In this document: one piece after another, positions 7,909-18,130 of the stretch | Layout of the letters: each line of letters opens with the position of its first letter | Numbering within the stretch: position 1 is the first letter of the stretch | Origin: Sinorhizobium fredii | Lineage (GTDB): Bacteria > Pseudomonadota > Alphaproteobacteria > Rhizobiales > Rhizobiaceae | Length of the DNA: 64,000 nucleotides | Direction of reading: 5' to 3' | NCBI RefSeq assembly: GCF_002944405.1 | Contig: NZ_CP024307.1 | Span: 2,190,501-2,254,500 of the forward strand | Position numbers and translations under genes: made by a program | The notes under the pieces: generated by a model | Databases searched by the model: none | Told to the model about the DNA's origin: nothing | What the model saw: the letters and a program-made list of their open reading frames with translations, nothing else

Positions 7909-8484
7909 ATGAATCCGTTACTCGGCTTCAGCCGATTGATCGATGCCATTACCGAGAGAATCGGCAAGGCAGTTTCCTGGCTCATACTCGTCGCCGTTCT
8001 CGTCAGCGCCGGCAACGCGGTCATCAGAAAAGCTTTCAACGTGTCGTCCAACGCCTGGCTCGAGGCGCAATGGTACCTCTTCGGCGCCGCCTTCATGTTC
8101 GCCGCCGCCTATACGCTCAGCCAGAACGAGCACATCCGGATCGATGTCGTCTACGGAATGTTCTCGCGGCGCGTCCAGCATTGGATCGATCTCTTCGGGC
8201 ACGTCTTCTTCCTGATGCCCTTCGTGGTCCTGATGCTCTACTACCTCGTGCCTTACGTCCGAATGTCCTATGTCTCGGGCGAGGTATCGTCGAGCGCCGG
8301 CGGGCTGATCATCTGGCCGGCCAAGGCCATCCTGTTGTTCGGCTTCATTCTCCTCGCCTTGCAGGGCGTCTCGGAAATCATCAAGAAGATTGCCATCATG
8401 ACCGGCAACATGGACGATCCGACCCCCTACGTACCGACCCACGCGCCGCTTGAAGACCCCGTCGCTCCGGAGGTACGCCCGTGA
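7909..8484 (+). CDS. TRAP transporter small permease (DctQ family)
   Basis: 191 aa with four hydrophobic helices (about 22–40, 56–76, 95–117 and 138–158), the DctQ fold that pairs with the large subunit in the inner membrane. The segment ISLSQNEHIRIDV-type motif appears here as TLSQNEHIRIDVVYG, characteristic of the family. ATG at 7909 follows GGGGAGG by 6 bases and is preferred to a frame start at 7867. The stop overlaps the next gene's GTG by 4 bases. Confidence 0.9.
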   Translation: MNPLLGFSRLIDAITERIGKAVSWLILVAVLVSAGNAVIRKAFNVSSNAWLEAQWYLFGAAFMFAAAYTLSQNEHIRIDVVYGMFSRRVQHWIDLFGHVFFLMPFVVLMLYYLVPYVRMSYVSGEVSSSAGGLIIWPAKAILLFGFILLALQGVSEIIKKIAIMTGNMDDPTPYVPTHAPLEDPVAPEVRP

Positions 8485-10274
8485 TCGAGCTCATCGCTGA
8501 AAACCTGGCGCCGATCATGTTCGCCTCATTGATCGTGTTCCTGCTGCTGGGGTACCCGGTCGCCTTCTCGCTTGCCGCCAACGGCCTGCTGTTCTTCATC
8601 ATCGGCGTGGAACTGGCGCCGCTTTCGGATTCGATCAATCTCTCCTGGCCGCTGCTCAACGCCCTGCCGGAGCGCTTCTGGGGGGTGATGTCGAACGACA
8701 CATTGCTTGCCATCCCCTTCTTCACCTTCATGGGGATCGTGCTCGAACGCTCCGGCATGGCCGAGGACCTTCTCGACACGATCGGCCAGCTCTTCGGCCC
8801 CGTCCGCGGCGGCCTCGCCTATGCGGTGATCTTCGTCGGCGCGCTGCTTGCGGCAACCACCGGTGTGGTGGCGGCCTCGGTCATCGCCATGGGCCTGATC
8901 TCGCTGCCGATCATGCTGCGCTACGGCTATGACCGGCGCATCGCGTCGGGCGTCATCGCCGCCTCCGGCACGCTTGCCCAGATCATCCCGCCGTCGCTTG
9001 TGCTGATCGTTCTTGCCGACCAGCTCGGCCGCTCCGTCGGCGACATGTATGCCGGCGCCCTGATCCCGGGTCTCGTGCTGACAGGCCTCTACATGGGCTA
9101 CATCCTGCTTATGACCTTCCTGAAGCGCGATTCCATGCCGGCGCTGCCGCTGGAAGCGCGTACGCTCGGATCGGGCGTGGCGTCGCTCATCGTCGCGCTA
9201 CTCGTAGCAGCCGGCATCGCCTATGCGGCGCATGTCTACCTGTCGCCAACCCAGGGCGAAAACGCCGACATTCTCGGCGCGACCGTCGGCGTCGCGATCA
9301 TCTATGTCGTTGCGCTCGTCGATCGGGCCATGAAGCTCAATGCCCTGTCGCGCCTCGCCCAACAGGTCATCATCGTGCTGATCCCGCCGCTGGCGCTGAT
9401 CTTTCTCGTGCTCGGCACGATCTTCCTCGGAATCGCGACGCCGACGGAAGGCGGGGCGATGGGTGCAGTCGGCGCGCTGATCATGGCTGCGGCGAAAGGC
9501 CGCCTCAACATGGAGGTTATCCGGGCTGCGCTCGCGTCGACCACCCGCCTTTCGGCTTTCGTGCTGTTCATCCTGATCGGCGCTCGCGTCTTCTCGCTAA
9601 CCTTCTACGGCGTCAACGGGCACCTTTGGGTCGAGCACCTGTTGGTCGGGCTGCCGGGCGGCGAGATCGGCTTCCTGATCGCCGTCAACCTGCTCGTCTT
9701 CTTCCTGGCCTTCTTCCTCGACTTCTTCGAGCTCGCCTTCATCATCGTGCCGCTGCTCGCACCGGCGGCGGACAAGCTCGGCATCGATCTGATCTGGTTC
9801 GGTGTGCTGCTCGGCATCAACATGCAGACGAGCTTCATGCATCCGCCCTTCGGCTTCGCGCTCTTTTACCTGCGTTCGGTCGCCGCGAGGGTGCCCTATC
9901 TCGACAAGGTGACCGGCAAGATGACGCAGCCGGTGACAACCGGCCAAATCTATTGGGGTGCGGTGCCCTTCGTCGGCATCCAGATCGTGATGGTGGCGTT
10001 GACGATCCTCTTCCCGCAGATGGTCATGCACTACAAGGGAAGCGGCGCCACGGTCGATCCGTCGACCATCAAGATCGAGGTGCCCGGTTTCGGGACGGGA
10101 GGCGGCGGACTGACCCTGCCCGACAACGGCGGCGGCCTCGGCCTTCCGGGCGGCCTGCAACTCCCCGGTGGCAGCCCGCTCGACCAGAAGCCCGCTGATC
10201 AGAACGGCGGCGCACAGCCGCAGCCGCAGACCGCGCCTTCGAACGATCTCAGTCAGCCGCCGTCGTTCAAATAG
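8481..10274 (+). CDS. TRAP transporter large permease (DctM family)
   Basis: 597 aa with at least twelve hydrophobic segments, the sodium-coupled transport subunit of a tripartite ATP-independent periplasmic transporter. Conserved features include SNDTLLAIPFFTFMG, ASGTLAQIIPPSL and IATPTEGGAMGAVGA. It belongs to the longer DctM type with an inserted segment (about 215–300). The last 60 residues are a Gly/Pro/Gln-rich tail, likely cytosolic and disordered. It starts with GTG overlapping the dctQ-like stop (GTGA), with CCGGAGG upstream. The partner binding protein is probably the minus-strand gene at 10919–12025. Confidence 0.92.
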   Translation: MIELIAENLAPIMFASLIVFLLLGYPVAFSLAANGLLFFIIGVELAPLSDSINLSWPLLNALPERFWGVMSNDTLLAIPFFTFMGIVLERSGMAEDLLDTIGQLFGPVRGGLAYAVIFVGALLAATTGVVAASVIAMGLISLPIMLRYGYDRRIASGVIAASGTLAQIIPPSLVLIVLADQLGRSVGDMYAGALIPGLVLTGLYMGYILLMTFLKRDSMPALPLEARTLGSGVASLIVALLVAAGIAYAAHVYLSPTQGENADILGATVGVAIIYVVALVDRAMKLNALSRLAQQVIIVLIPPLALIFLVLGTIFLGIATPTEGGAMGAVGALIMAAAKGRLNMEVIRAALASTTRLSAFVLFILIGARVFSLTFYGVNGHLWVEHLLVGLPGGEIGFLIAVNLLVFFLAFFLDFFELAFIIVPLLAPAADKLGIDLIWFGVLLGINMQTSFMHPPFGFALFYLRSVAARVPYLDKVTGKMTQPVTTGQIYWGAVPFVGIQIVMVALTILFPQMVMHYKGSGATVDPSTIKIEVPGFGTGGGGLTLPDNGGGLGLPGGLQLPGGSPLDQKPADQNGGAQPQPQTAPSNDLSQPPSFK

Positions 10275-10298
10275 AGCAAGAATCGGCTCGAAATGCAT

Positions 10299-10332
10299 CG
10301 GGCGGCCCCGACCACGGCCGCCCGTTTTCTTT
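10299..10332 (+). terminator. Rho-independent terminator after the TRAP permease genes
   Basis: A perfect 9-bp stem (CGGGCGGCC at 10299–10307 with GGCCGCCCG at 10316–10324), 8-base loop, followed by TTTTCTTT. It lies 25 bases after the dctM-like stop and may also help separate the convergent cupin gene. Confidence 0.85.
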
Positions 10333-10365
10333 GTGGCTTACGCTCCCGACAAGAAAACCCGGTTC

Positions 10366-10779
10366 CTAATCCAGCCGCTTTGCCGGATTGTCGCGATACC
10401 AGTCGACGATCATGGGCATCATCTCTTCGAAGGGGCCACCCACGAAAACGTTGAGCAGGCCCATGCGGGCCGCGCTCTCGTTCTTGAAATCATGCATCGT
10501 TCCACGCGGGATGACGCAAAGCGACCCCTTCGCCATCTGGTGCCAGGTGTCGCCCACTAGGATGCTGGCCGTGCCCTCGATCACATAGAAGATCTCGTCG
10601 TTGTCATCGTGCTTGTGGGCACCCGGCCCTTCATGCCGTGCGTCCAGCCACCACTCCGAGACCGAAAAGCGGTCCTTGGTCTCCGTTCCATCGGCTTTGA
10701 AGACGGCCTGTATCGCACCCATGTCGTAGCGCCGCCCCTCTCCGGGGCCGAGCGCGATCGATTGGCTTTCGCTCGGCAT
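10366..10779 (-). CDS. Cupin-domain protein
   Basis: 137 aa single-domain cupin. Cupin motif 1 is visible as GPGAHKHDDNDEIFYVIEG (two His and a Glu metal ligands) and motif 2 as MAKGSLCVIPRGTMHDF (last His ligand). Start at 10779 follows AAGGAGGATGCGTA. It lies between the TRAP permeases and the TRAP binding-protein gene, on the strand of the latter, so it may act on the imported carboxylate or sugar acid. Substrate not identifiable; many such proteins are isomerases, oxygenases or binding proteins. Confidence 0.8.
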   Translation of the reverse strand: MPSESQSIALGPGEGRRYDMGAIQAVFKADGTETKDRFSVSEWWLDARHEGPGAHKHDDNDEIFYVIEGTASILVGDTWHQMAKGSLCVIPRGTMHDFKNESAARMGLLNVFVGGPFEEMMPMIVDWYRDNPAKRLD

Positions 10780-10849
10780 TACGCATCCTCCTTGCGCGTT
10801 GAGGCGGCAACCCTACCACGAAACCACTGGACAATCGCCGGTCGACGTC

Positions 10850-10892
10850 CGGCAATAAGAAAGCCGCCCGCGACCAAGGTTGCGAGCGGCTG
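10850..10892 (-). terminator. Probable terminator after the TRAP binding-protein gene
   Basis: Read on the minus strand, GCCGCTCGC and GCGGGCGGC-like arms (10863–10890) form a stem followed by TTTCTTATT. It lies about 27 bases past the stop of the 10919–12025 gene. Confidence 0.6.
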
Positions 10893-10918
10893 GTTGCAGT
10901 CAGGAACAGAGGTTAAGC

Positions 10919-12319
<1,401 letters not shown>

Positions 12320-13348
12320 TCAGCGTTCGGCTGACGAAGCCCAGAGATTGATGTCGGCTTCACGGGCGTAGAGGTCGATCTCCGCCAGTTCCTCGGCCGT
12401 GAAGGCGTCGTTATCGAGCGCCCTGACGCAATCGACGATCTGCTCGGAGCGGCTCGCGCCGATCAGCGCCGAGGTGATGCGCCCGCCGCGCAACACCCAG
12501 GCAAGCGCCATCTGCGCCAGCGTCTGGCCGCGCCCTTCGGCGATCGCGTTCAACTTGCGAATGTTGTCGGTGATCGCCGGACGAATGAAGTCCTTCTTGA
12601 GGAAGTGGTTCTGGGCGGCGCGGCTGTCCTGCGGGATTCCGCTCAGATATTTCGTCGTCAGCATCCCTTGGGCGAGCGGTGAGAAGACGATTGAGCCGAT
12701 GCCGAGCTCTTCAAGCGTGTCGACAAGCCCGTCGTCTTCGACCCAGCGGTTTAGCATGGAATAGCTCGGCTGGTGGATGAGGCATGGCGTGCCGAGTTCC
12801 TTGAGGATCGCTGCCGCCTCGCGGGTGCGCTGCGAATTGTAGGAGGATATGCCGACATAAAGCGCCCTGCCCGAGCGGACGATGTGGTCGAGCGCGCCGC
12901 AGGTCTCCTCGAGCGGCGTGTCCGGATCGAAGCGGTGGGAATAGAAGATGTCGACATAGTCGAGCCCCAAGCGCTTCAGGCTCTGGTCGCAGGAGGCGAT
13001 CAGATATTTGCGGCTGCCCCATTCGCCATAGGGACCCGGCCACATGTCGTATCCTGCCTTGGAGGAGATGATCAGCTCGTCGCGCAGACCGGCGAAATCG
13101 GTCCTGAGGATTTCGCCGAAGGCCGTCTCGGCCGAACCGGCCGGCGGACCGTAATTATTGGCGAGATCGAAATGGGTGATGCCGAGGTCGAAAGCCGTCC
13201 GGCACATGTCGATCTTGCGCTCATGCGGCGTGTCGCCGCCGAAATTGTGCCACAGCCCCAGTGAAATCGCCGGCAGCTTCAGCCCGCTCCGGCCGCAGCG
13301 GTTGTACTTCATCTTCTCGTATCGGTTTTCCGCCGGTTGCCAGGCCAT
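12320..13348 (-). CDS. Aldo/keto reductase (L-glyceraldehyde-3-phosphate reductase YghZ-like)
   Basis: 342 aa NADPH-dependent reductase with a TIM-barrel fold. It closely follows E. coli YghZ (Gpr) by eye: FDLGITHFDLANNYGPPAGSAE carries the catalytic Asp and Tyr, SSKAGYDMWPGPYG the Lys, and IFYSHRFDPDTPLEE the His; the cofactor segment is SALIGASRSEQI. YghZ detoxifies L-glyceraldehyde 3-phosphate and methylglyoxal. ATG at 13348 (MAWQPAENRYEKM) aligns with the YghZ N terminus and has GAGGAG upstream. It lies downstream of the Gfo/Idh gene on the same strand, separated by a repeat pair, so it may belong to the sugar-catabolic block. Confidence 0.88.
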   Translation of the reverse strand: MAWQPAENRYEKMKYNRCGRSGLKLPAISLGLWHNFGGDTPHERKIDMCRTAFDLGITHFDLANNYGPPAGSAETAFGEILRTDFAGLRDELIISSKAGYDMWPGPYGEWGSRKYLIASCDQSLKRLGLDYVDIFYSHRFDPDTPLEETCGALDHIVRSGRALYVGISSYNSQRTREAAAILKELGTPCLIHQPSYSMLNRWVEDDGLVDTLEELGIGSIVFSPLAQGMLTTKYLSGIPQDSRAAQNHFLKKDFIRPAITDNIRKLNAIAEGRGQTLAQMALAWVLRGGRITSALIGASRSEQIVDCVRALDNDAFTAEELAEIDLYAREADINLWASSAER

Positions 13349-13384
13349 GGCTATGCTCCTCAATTGCGTCGGGTGCTTTGAATA

Positions 13385-13542
13385 CCCCTCCCCAACCCCT
13401 CCCCACAAGGGGGAGGGGCAAGTCGTGCCCGCTGCGATCACGTGCGATTTCCAATTGCGTGACTTGCGTAAAGGTCGAGAGGGCGGTGGAAACGGTCCGG
13501 CCGAGAAGCCCCTCCCCCTTGTGGGGAGGGGTTGGGGAGGGG
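13385..13542. repeat. Inverted pair of a 35-bp GC-rich palindromic element
   Basis: A 35-base unit at 13385–13419 (CCCCTCCCCAACCCC.. ending GGGGGAGGGGC) recurs as a perfect reverse complement at 13508–13542, with an 88-base spacer. Each unit is itself partly palindromic around CACAAGG. The pair fills the gap between the aldo/keto reductase and Gfo/Idh genes. A near-identical pair lies at 48995–49163. This is a dispersed rhizobial intergenic element, not a gene. Confidence 0.85.
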
Positions 13543-13553
13543 TTTGTTCGGCC

Positions 13554-14687
13554 TCACCGCAGCAACGCCTGCGCCTCCCCGATGCCGAGCGCTGCGGGCT
13601 GGGTGCAGGTCGTGGACAGAGTCACGAAGCGGCCCTCCTCGCCCGATTTCAAAATTGACACCATGACGTCGACGGCGTGAAGGGCACGATCGAGCGAGCA
13701 ACGGGCATCACGGCCGGTCAGAATGGCGTCTGCCAGGTCGGCGAGGCCGGCCGTGCGATAGTTGGCGATCGGGCCGAGCGGATGCTCCCAGTTGTCGACG
13801 GCGAACGGGTGCTCCCACATCGTGAGCGGCTGGATCTCCTTGTCCTGGCCGCTGGCCTCGACCGTGCCGCCGAAGAAATTCGGATCCGGTACGAACAACG
13901 AGCCTTCGGTGCCGTAGAGCTCCATATTGGCGTGGCGGTGCGACCAGACGTCCCAGCTTGCTGAAAGAGTGATTGTCGCGCCGTTGTGGAATTCGAGCAG
14001 CGCGTGGATGTTGGTCGGCGTCTTGACCGGGATCACCTCGCCCTTCCGAGGCTCGCTGGTGATCGTGCGGGTCTGGCTCGCCATCGAGGAAAGTGCTGCG
14101 ACGCGCTTCACCGGTCCGATGAGATTGACGAGATTGGCGATGTAATAGGGCCCGAGGTCGAGCACCGGCCCGCCGCCCGGCAGGAAGAAGAAGTCCGGAT
14201 TCGGATGCCACATCTCCATGCCCGGGCTCATCACATGGCAGGTCCCCGATGTGACCCGACCGATCTTGCCCGCGTCGATATGGGCACGGGCGAGCTGGTG
14301 CGCGCCGCCGAGGAAGGTGTCCGGCGCCGAGCCGACCATCAGCCCCTTCGCTTTTGCGATTGCCCGCAGTTCCTCGCCCTGCTCGAGCGTGAGCACCAGC
14401 GGCTTCTCCGAATAGACGTGCTTGCCGGATTCGAGGATTGCCTTCGAAACCGGGAAATGCGCGTCCGGGATCGTCAGGTTGACGACGATGTCTATCTCCG
14501 GATTGACAAGCATCGCCTCGATGCTTTGCGCCGTCACGTCGAATTCAGCGGCACGCGCCTCGGCGGCGGCCGGATTGATATCGGCGCAGGAGATGACCCT
14601 GATGCCCTTGAAGAGCGGCGCGAGCTTGAAATAGGTGGTTGAAATATTGCCGCATCCGATGATGCCGACGCCCAGTTCTTTTGCCAT
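13554..14687 (-). CDS. Gfo/Idh/MocA family oxidoreductase
   Basis: 377 aa NAD(P)-dependent sugar or polyol dehydrogenase. The Rossmann motif GIIGCGNIS begins at residue 8, the catalytic/cofactor Lys is in SEKPLVLTLEQG, and the substrate-domain motif GGGPVLDLGPYYIANLVNLIG is clear. The gene follows the TIM-barrel epimerase by 15 bases on the same strand, and both follow the beta-mannosidase-like gene. This pairing is known in C3-oxidation of glycosides and in inositol-like pathways; the substrate here is not known. Confidence 0.88.
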   Translation of the reverse strand: MAKELGVGIIGCGNISTTYFKLAPLFKGIRVISCADINPAAAEARAAEFDVTAQSIEAMLVNPEIDIVVNLTIPDAHFPVSKAILESGKHVYSEKPLVLTLEQGEELRAIAKAKGLMVGSAPDTFLGGAHQLARAHIDAGKIGRVTSGTCHVMSPGMEMWHPNPDFFFLPGGGPVLDLGPYYIANLVNLIGPVKRVAALSSMASQTRTITSEPRKGEVIPVKTPTNIHALLEFHNGATITLSASWDVWSHRHANMELYGTEGSLFVPDPNFFGGTVEASGQDKEIQPLTMWEHPFAVDNWEHPLGPIANYRTAGLADLADAILTGRDARCSLDRALHAVDVMVSILKSGEEGRFVTLSTTCTQPAALGIGEAQALLR

Positions 14688-14702
14688 GGAAATATCCGCT
14701 TC

Positions 14703-15464
14703 TCAGTAGGATTGAATGGAAGCCAGCGAGCGCTTGGCGAAGCGCCGGAAGTCGCTGGGATTGTCGTGTTCGGCGATGAAGTATTTGGCCGAGGTCCTGG
14801 AGAGCGCCTGGATGAGCGCCTTCCAGTCGAGCGTGCCCTGCCCGACATCCGCCCAGCCGTCTTCGCTTGCATTCTCGCCCTTCGGCGCGATGTCCTTGAC
14901 GTGGACGGCGGTGATGCGGCTGCCGTATTTCGAGATCCAGGCAAAGGGATCGGCATCGCCGCGCACGATCCAGGCGATGTCGGCCTCCCAGGAGAGTTCC
15001 GGTCCGCCGGCAAAAATCAGGTCGAGCGGCACCGAACCGTCCGCAAGCGGATGGAACTCGAAGTCGTGATTGTGCCAGCCGAAGTCGAGCCCCGCCTCGC
15101 GGAACGGCTTGCCCGCAGTTTGCAGCCGCGCTCCGAAGGCGCGCCAGCCGGCCGCATCGGTCGGGCGCTGGTCGGGCATCAGATAGGGGCAATAGACGGC
15201 GCGGATGCCGAGCGCCTTGGCGATCTTCAGGACCCGCTCCGGATCCGACTCGAGCATGTCGAGCCCGAAATGGGCGGTCGGCATGGAGAGGCCGTGGCGA
15301 TCGAGACCGCTCTTGAAGCCGGCAATCTCGCCGTCGCTAAGCGACGCGTAGAGCGCACCGTAGCCCTCGACCTGCGTGTAGCCGGCATCACCGAGAGCGG
15401 AGAGCACCTCGGCAAGCGGCGGGAAGTTGCGGGCGCTATAGAGCTGGAAGCTGACGTCTTTCAT
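14703..15464 (-). CDS. Sugar phosphate isomerase/epimerase (xylose-isomerase-like TIM barrel)
   Basis: 253 aa AP-endonuclease-2-type TIM barrel. Typical features are QLYSARNFPPL at the N terminus, a metal-site segment FGWHNHDFEF, SWEADIAWIVRGDADP, VHVKDIAPKGE and IAEHDNPSD, giving the His/Asp/Glu metal ligands. Start at 15464 has GAGGAGA upstream. It sits 112 bases downstream of the GH2 gene and just ahead of a Gfo/Idh gene, suggesting that the released sugar or its keto derivative is processed by the pair. Exact reaction unknown. Confidence 0.85.
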   Translation of the reverse strand: MKDVSFQLYSARNFPPLAEVLSALGDAGYTQVEGYGALYASLSDGEIAGFKSGLDRHGLSMPTAHFGLDMLESDPERVLKIAKALGIRAVYCPYLMPDQRPTDAAGWRAFGARLQTAGKPFREAGLDFGWHNHDFEFHPLADGSVPLDLIFAGGPELSWEADIAWIVRGDADPFAWISKYGSRITAVHVKDIAPKGENASEDGWADVGQGTLDWKALIQALSRTSAKYFIAEHDNPSDFRRFAKRSLASIQSY

Positions 15465-15576
15465 TGAGAATCTCCTCGTGGGACTTGCGGGAAGGATTGC
15501 TGGAAAAAAGAGATAACGACCGCCCATACGTCGGACGCGGAGCCGCGGGCCATTTGCCGGAATACGCCTCACTCAC

Positions 15577-18096
15577 TCACCCTTTTCCCTGGCAGGATTC
15601 GAGATCGCAGGCGGCGAAGCGCGGCAGAGCGCCCTCGGCGAGCCGGGTTCTTGGTGTAAAGCGAATGGTCTTGGATTGGCCCGCCGTCAGGTCGAAGGCA
15701 TTATCGGAATAGCGGCCCTCGACATCGGCCTCGAGCATGACATGCAGCGCGAGACCGGTCGCGGTCGCAGTGACGTCGAAACTGCTGTCCGGCCGCGATG
15801 CCGCTTCGAGCGACAGCCCGGACGGCGCGAGTTCGAGCGCCTTGTAGGTGCCGTGGACGTAGTGCCCCTCCCCGCGCATGCCGTTGGAGACCTCGAAGGA
15901 CCAGAAGAGCAGCGTATCCCGGGGAATGTCGGTTGCGGCGATGCTCACGAGCGTCGCCGCGCGGTCCGACGAGCAGGATCCCATGGCGGCCATCAATGGA
16001 CGGCGGCTGCCGTCGAGCGCAACGAGGAAAGCCTCGAGCTCGATCGTCACCGGCTCGGGTGTATCGTTCACCACTGAGAAGGCGATCTCCCGGCCATCCA
16101 CCGAAGGAATGGCTGCGACGGCGACCGGCTGGAAGAAGCGGCGCGCCATGTAATGCATGGCCTTCCAATGGCCGCCATAGTCGAGGCTCGACCAGGAGGC
16201 GACCGGCCAGGTGTCGTTGAGCTGCCAGTAAAGCGTTCCCATGCAATGGGGCTTCAGCGAGCGCCAGTAGTCGACGGCCGTGCGGATCGCCAGGCCCTGC
16301 TGGATCTGGCTCAGATAGACGAAGCTTGGAAAATCCTTGGGAAAGCGGAAATAGCGGAACATGGTCCCGGCGATCCGCTCGTTGCCGCCGGCATTCTTCT
16401 GATGTGCCTCCATGACCGGCGAGGCGATGTTGAGGTCGCCCGCCTCGGCGAACTGCCGGATCACCGGCATCGACGTATAGGACTGGAAGCCAAATTCCGA
16501 GCAGAAGCGCGGCCGCACGGTGCGATAATTGTCGAAGGACTTGTTCTCGTGCCAGACGGACCAGTAGTGCATGTCGCCGGCGCCATCCGCATGCCAGGCA
16601 TCGCCGAAATTGAGATATCCGGCCGACGGACTCGACGGCCACCAGATCGCCTCCGGCGAGGCGGCCTTGAGCGCAGTCTCCACCGTGCGGTTCAGCCGGT
16701 CATAGGAAACCAGGTAGCGGTCGCGATCCTTGCGGCTTTCCTCGAACCAGGTCAGCGCTCCGACCAGTTCGTTGTCTCCGCACCAGAGCGCAATCGACGG
16801 ATGGGACTGAAGCCTTTTGACCTGATACTCGACTTCCGCGGCAACGTTTTCGAGAAAGTCAGCCGTCGAGGGATAGAGATTGCAGGCGAACATGAAGTCC
16901 TGCCAGACGAGCAGGCCGAGGCGGTCGCAGCGATCGTAGAACCAATCCGGCTCGTAGAAGCCGCCGCCCCAGACGCGGATCATGTTCATGTTGGCTTCGA
17001 CTGCAGAGCGCAACAGGTCCTCGACACCCTGCGGCGTCACGCGGGACGTCAGCGCATCCGCCGGTATCCAGTTGGCGCCGCGGCAGAAAATCTCGCGGCC
17101 GTTGACGCGGAACGCAAAGCGGCTGCCGGCTTCGTCCTGGTCGGTGACAAGTTCGAGCGTCCGAAAGCCGATCTGCCGCGTGACGCTCTCCTCGGGCGTT
17201 TCCACCTTGAGGATCGAGAGCACCTGCTCGCCGCTGCCGGCCGGCCACCAGCGCCTGGGTTCCGCCACGTTGAACACATGGGTGATGCGGGTTTCGCCTG
17301 CGGCAACGCTGCAGTCCAGGCGCTCGCGCAGGCCGTCGAGTTCGAAATGGATCGGCAGGATGCCCGGATCGCCGGCATAGAGCTCCACGGTCACCTGCAG
17401 GTCGACAGACCCATCATCGAGCCAGACCTGGCGTGTCGTCACATGTTCGATGCGCGCCGTCTCAAGCCGGCAGAGCGCCGGCGAGCCGTAGACGCCGAGC
17501 GGCGCGATGGCGATGTTCCAATCCCAGCCGAAATGGCATTGCGGCTTGCGCAGCGTGTTGCCGTTGGCGATCGGCGAGTTGCCGTCGTGATAGGGCACGT
17601 AAAACGGCTGCTCCGCCTGGCGCCGGGCACCTTCGGCGATCGAGGAATGCAGCACGAGGCGGATCCGGTTCTCTCCGGCGACAAGTGCCTGCGACACATC
17701 GGGGCGATGGCGGCGGAAGCAATTGTCCGCCTGCAAGACGAGGCGATCGTTGACGAAGACCGAGGCGACCGTGTCGATGCTCTCGAAATCGAGATACCAG
17801 TGTCCCTCGAGATCGCTCGCGTCGATGGCGACCGTGCGCTCGAGCACCCAGTCCTTGTACGCCACCCATTGGACGTCCGCCTCGTTCCGGCCGTGATAGG
17901 GGTCGGCAATGATGCCGGCGCGCTGCAGCGCGCTGTGCACGTCGCCCGGCAGCGCGATCGTCAGGGCATGGCTGTTGTCGGCCGAAGCGAGCAGCCAGTC
18001 GCCGGAAAGATCGATGCGGATCGGGTCACGGTTGTTGATCTCGGAAGGCATTCCCACAGTCCATTCATTGGCCGGTGATTTCGCGCCGGCTTTCAT
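15577..18096 (-). CDS. Glycoside hydrolase family 2 beta-mannosidase-like protein
   Basis: 839 aa from the chosen start. Domain order is GH2 sugar-binding (about 25–210), immunoglobulin-like (about 215–320), TIM barrel (about 325–640), then C-terminal beta domains. The barrel has the beta-mannosidase features NMIRVWGGGFYEPDWFYDRCDRLGLLVWQDF, Glu443 in WCGDNE (acid/base) and Glu534 in FCSEFGFQSY (nucleophile). No signal peptide, so it should cut imported beta-mannosides in the cytosol. ATG at 18096 and ATG at 18051 are both possible; neither has a strong ribosome site. It follows the ATPase gene by 34 bases in an ABC-sugar operon. Confidence 0.86.
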   Translation of the reverse strand: MKAGAKSPANEWTVGMPSEINNRDPIRIDLSGDWLLASADNSHALTIALPGDVHSALQRAGIIADPYHGRNEADVQWVAYKDWVLERTVAIDASDLEGHWYLDFESIDTVASVFVNDRLVLQADNCFRRHRPDVSQALVAGENRIRLVLHSSIAEGARRQAEQPFYVPYHDGNSPIANGNTLRKPQCHFGWDWNIAIAPLGVYGSPALCRLETARIEHVTTRQVWLDDGSVDLQVTVELYAGDPGILPIHFELDGLRERLDCSVAAGETRITHVFNVAEPRRWWPAGSGEQVLSILKVETPEESVTRQIGFRTLELVTDQDEAGSRFAFRVNGREIFCRGANWIPADALTSRVTPQGVEDLLRSAVEANMNMIRVWGGGFYEPDWFYDRCDRLGLLVWQDFMFACNLYPSTADFLENVAAEVEYQVKRLQSHPSIALWCGDNELVGALTWFEESRKDRDRYLVSYDRLNRTVETALKAASPEAIWWPSSPSAGYLNFGDAWHADGAGDMHYWSVWHENKSFDNYRTVRPRFCSEFGFQSYTSMPVIRQFAEAGDLNIASPVMEAHQKNAGGNERIAGTMFRYFRFPKDFPSFVYLSQIQQGLAIRTAVDYWRSLKPHCMGTLYWQLNDTWPVASWSSLDYGGHWKAMHYMARRFFQPVAVAAIPSVDGREIAFSVVNDTPEPVTIELEAFLVALDGSRRPLMAAMGSCSSDRAATLVSIAATDIPRDTLLFWSFEVSNGMRGEGHYVHGTYKALELAPSGLSLEAASRPDSSFDVTATATGLALHVMLEADVEGRYSDNAFDLTAGQSKTIRFTPRTRLAEGALPRFAACDLESCQGKG

Positions 18097-18130
18097 CCGA
18101 TGAGACGTCACCGGCCTATCGGATGTTCGG

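Noticed and set aside
13385..13542. Reading the inverted pair as an insertion sequence or MITE with transposase
   Set aside because: No transposase frame and no evident target-site duplication; the arms are internally palindromic, as in dispersed bacterial intergenic repeats.
16153..18078. 641-codon open frame on the plus strand opposite the GH2 gene
   Set aside because: It is the complement shadow of a GC-rich gene with clear GH2 active-site motifs; the translated frame is Arg/Gly/Ala-rich with no domain.
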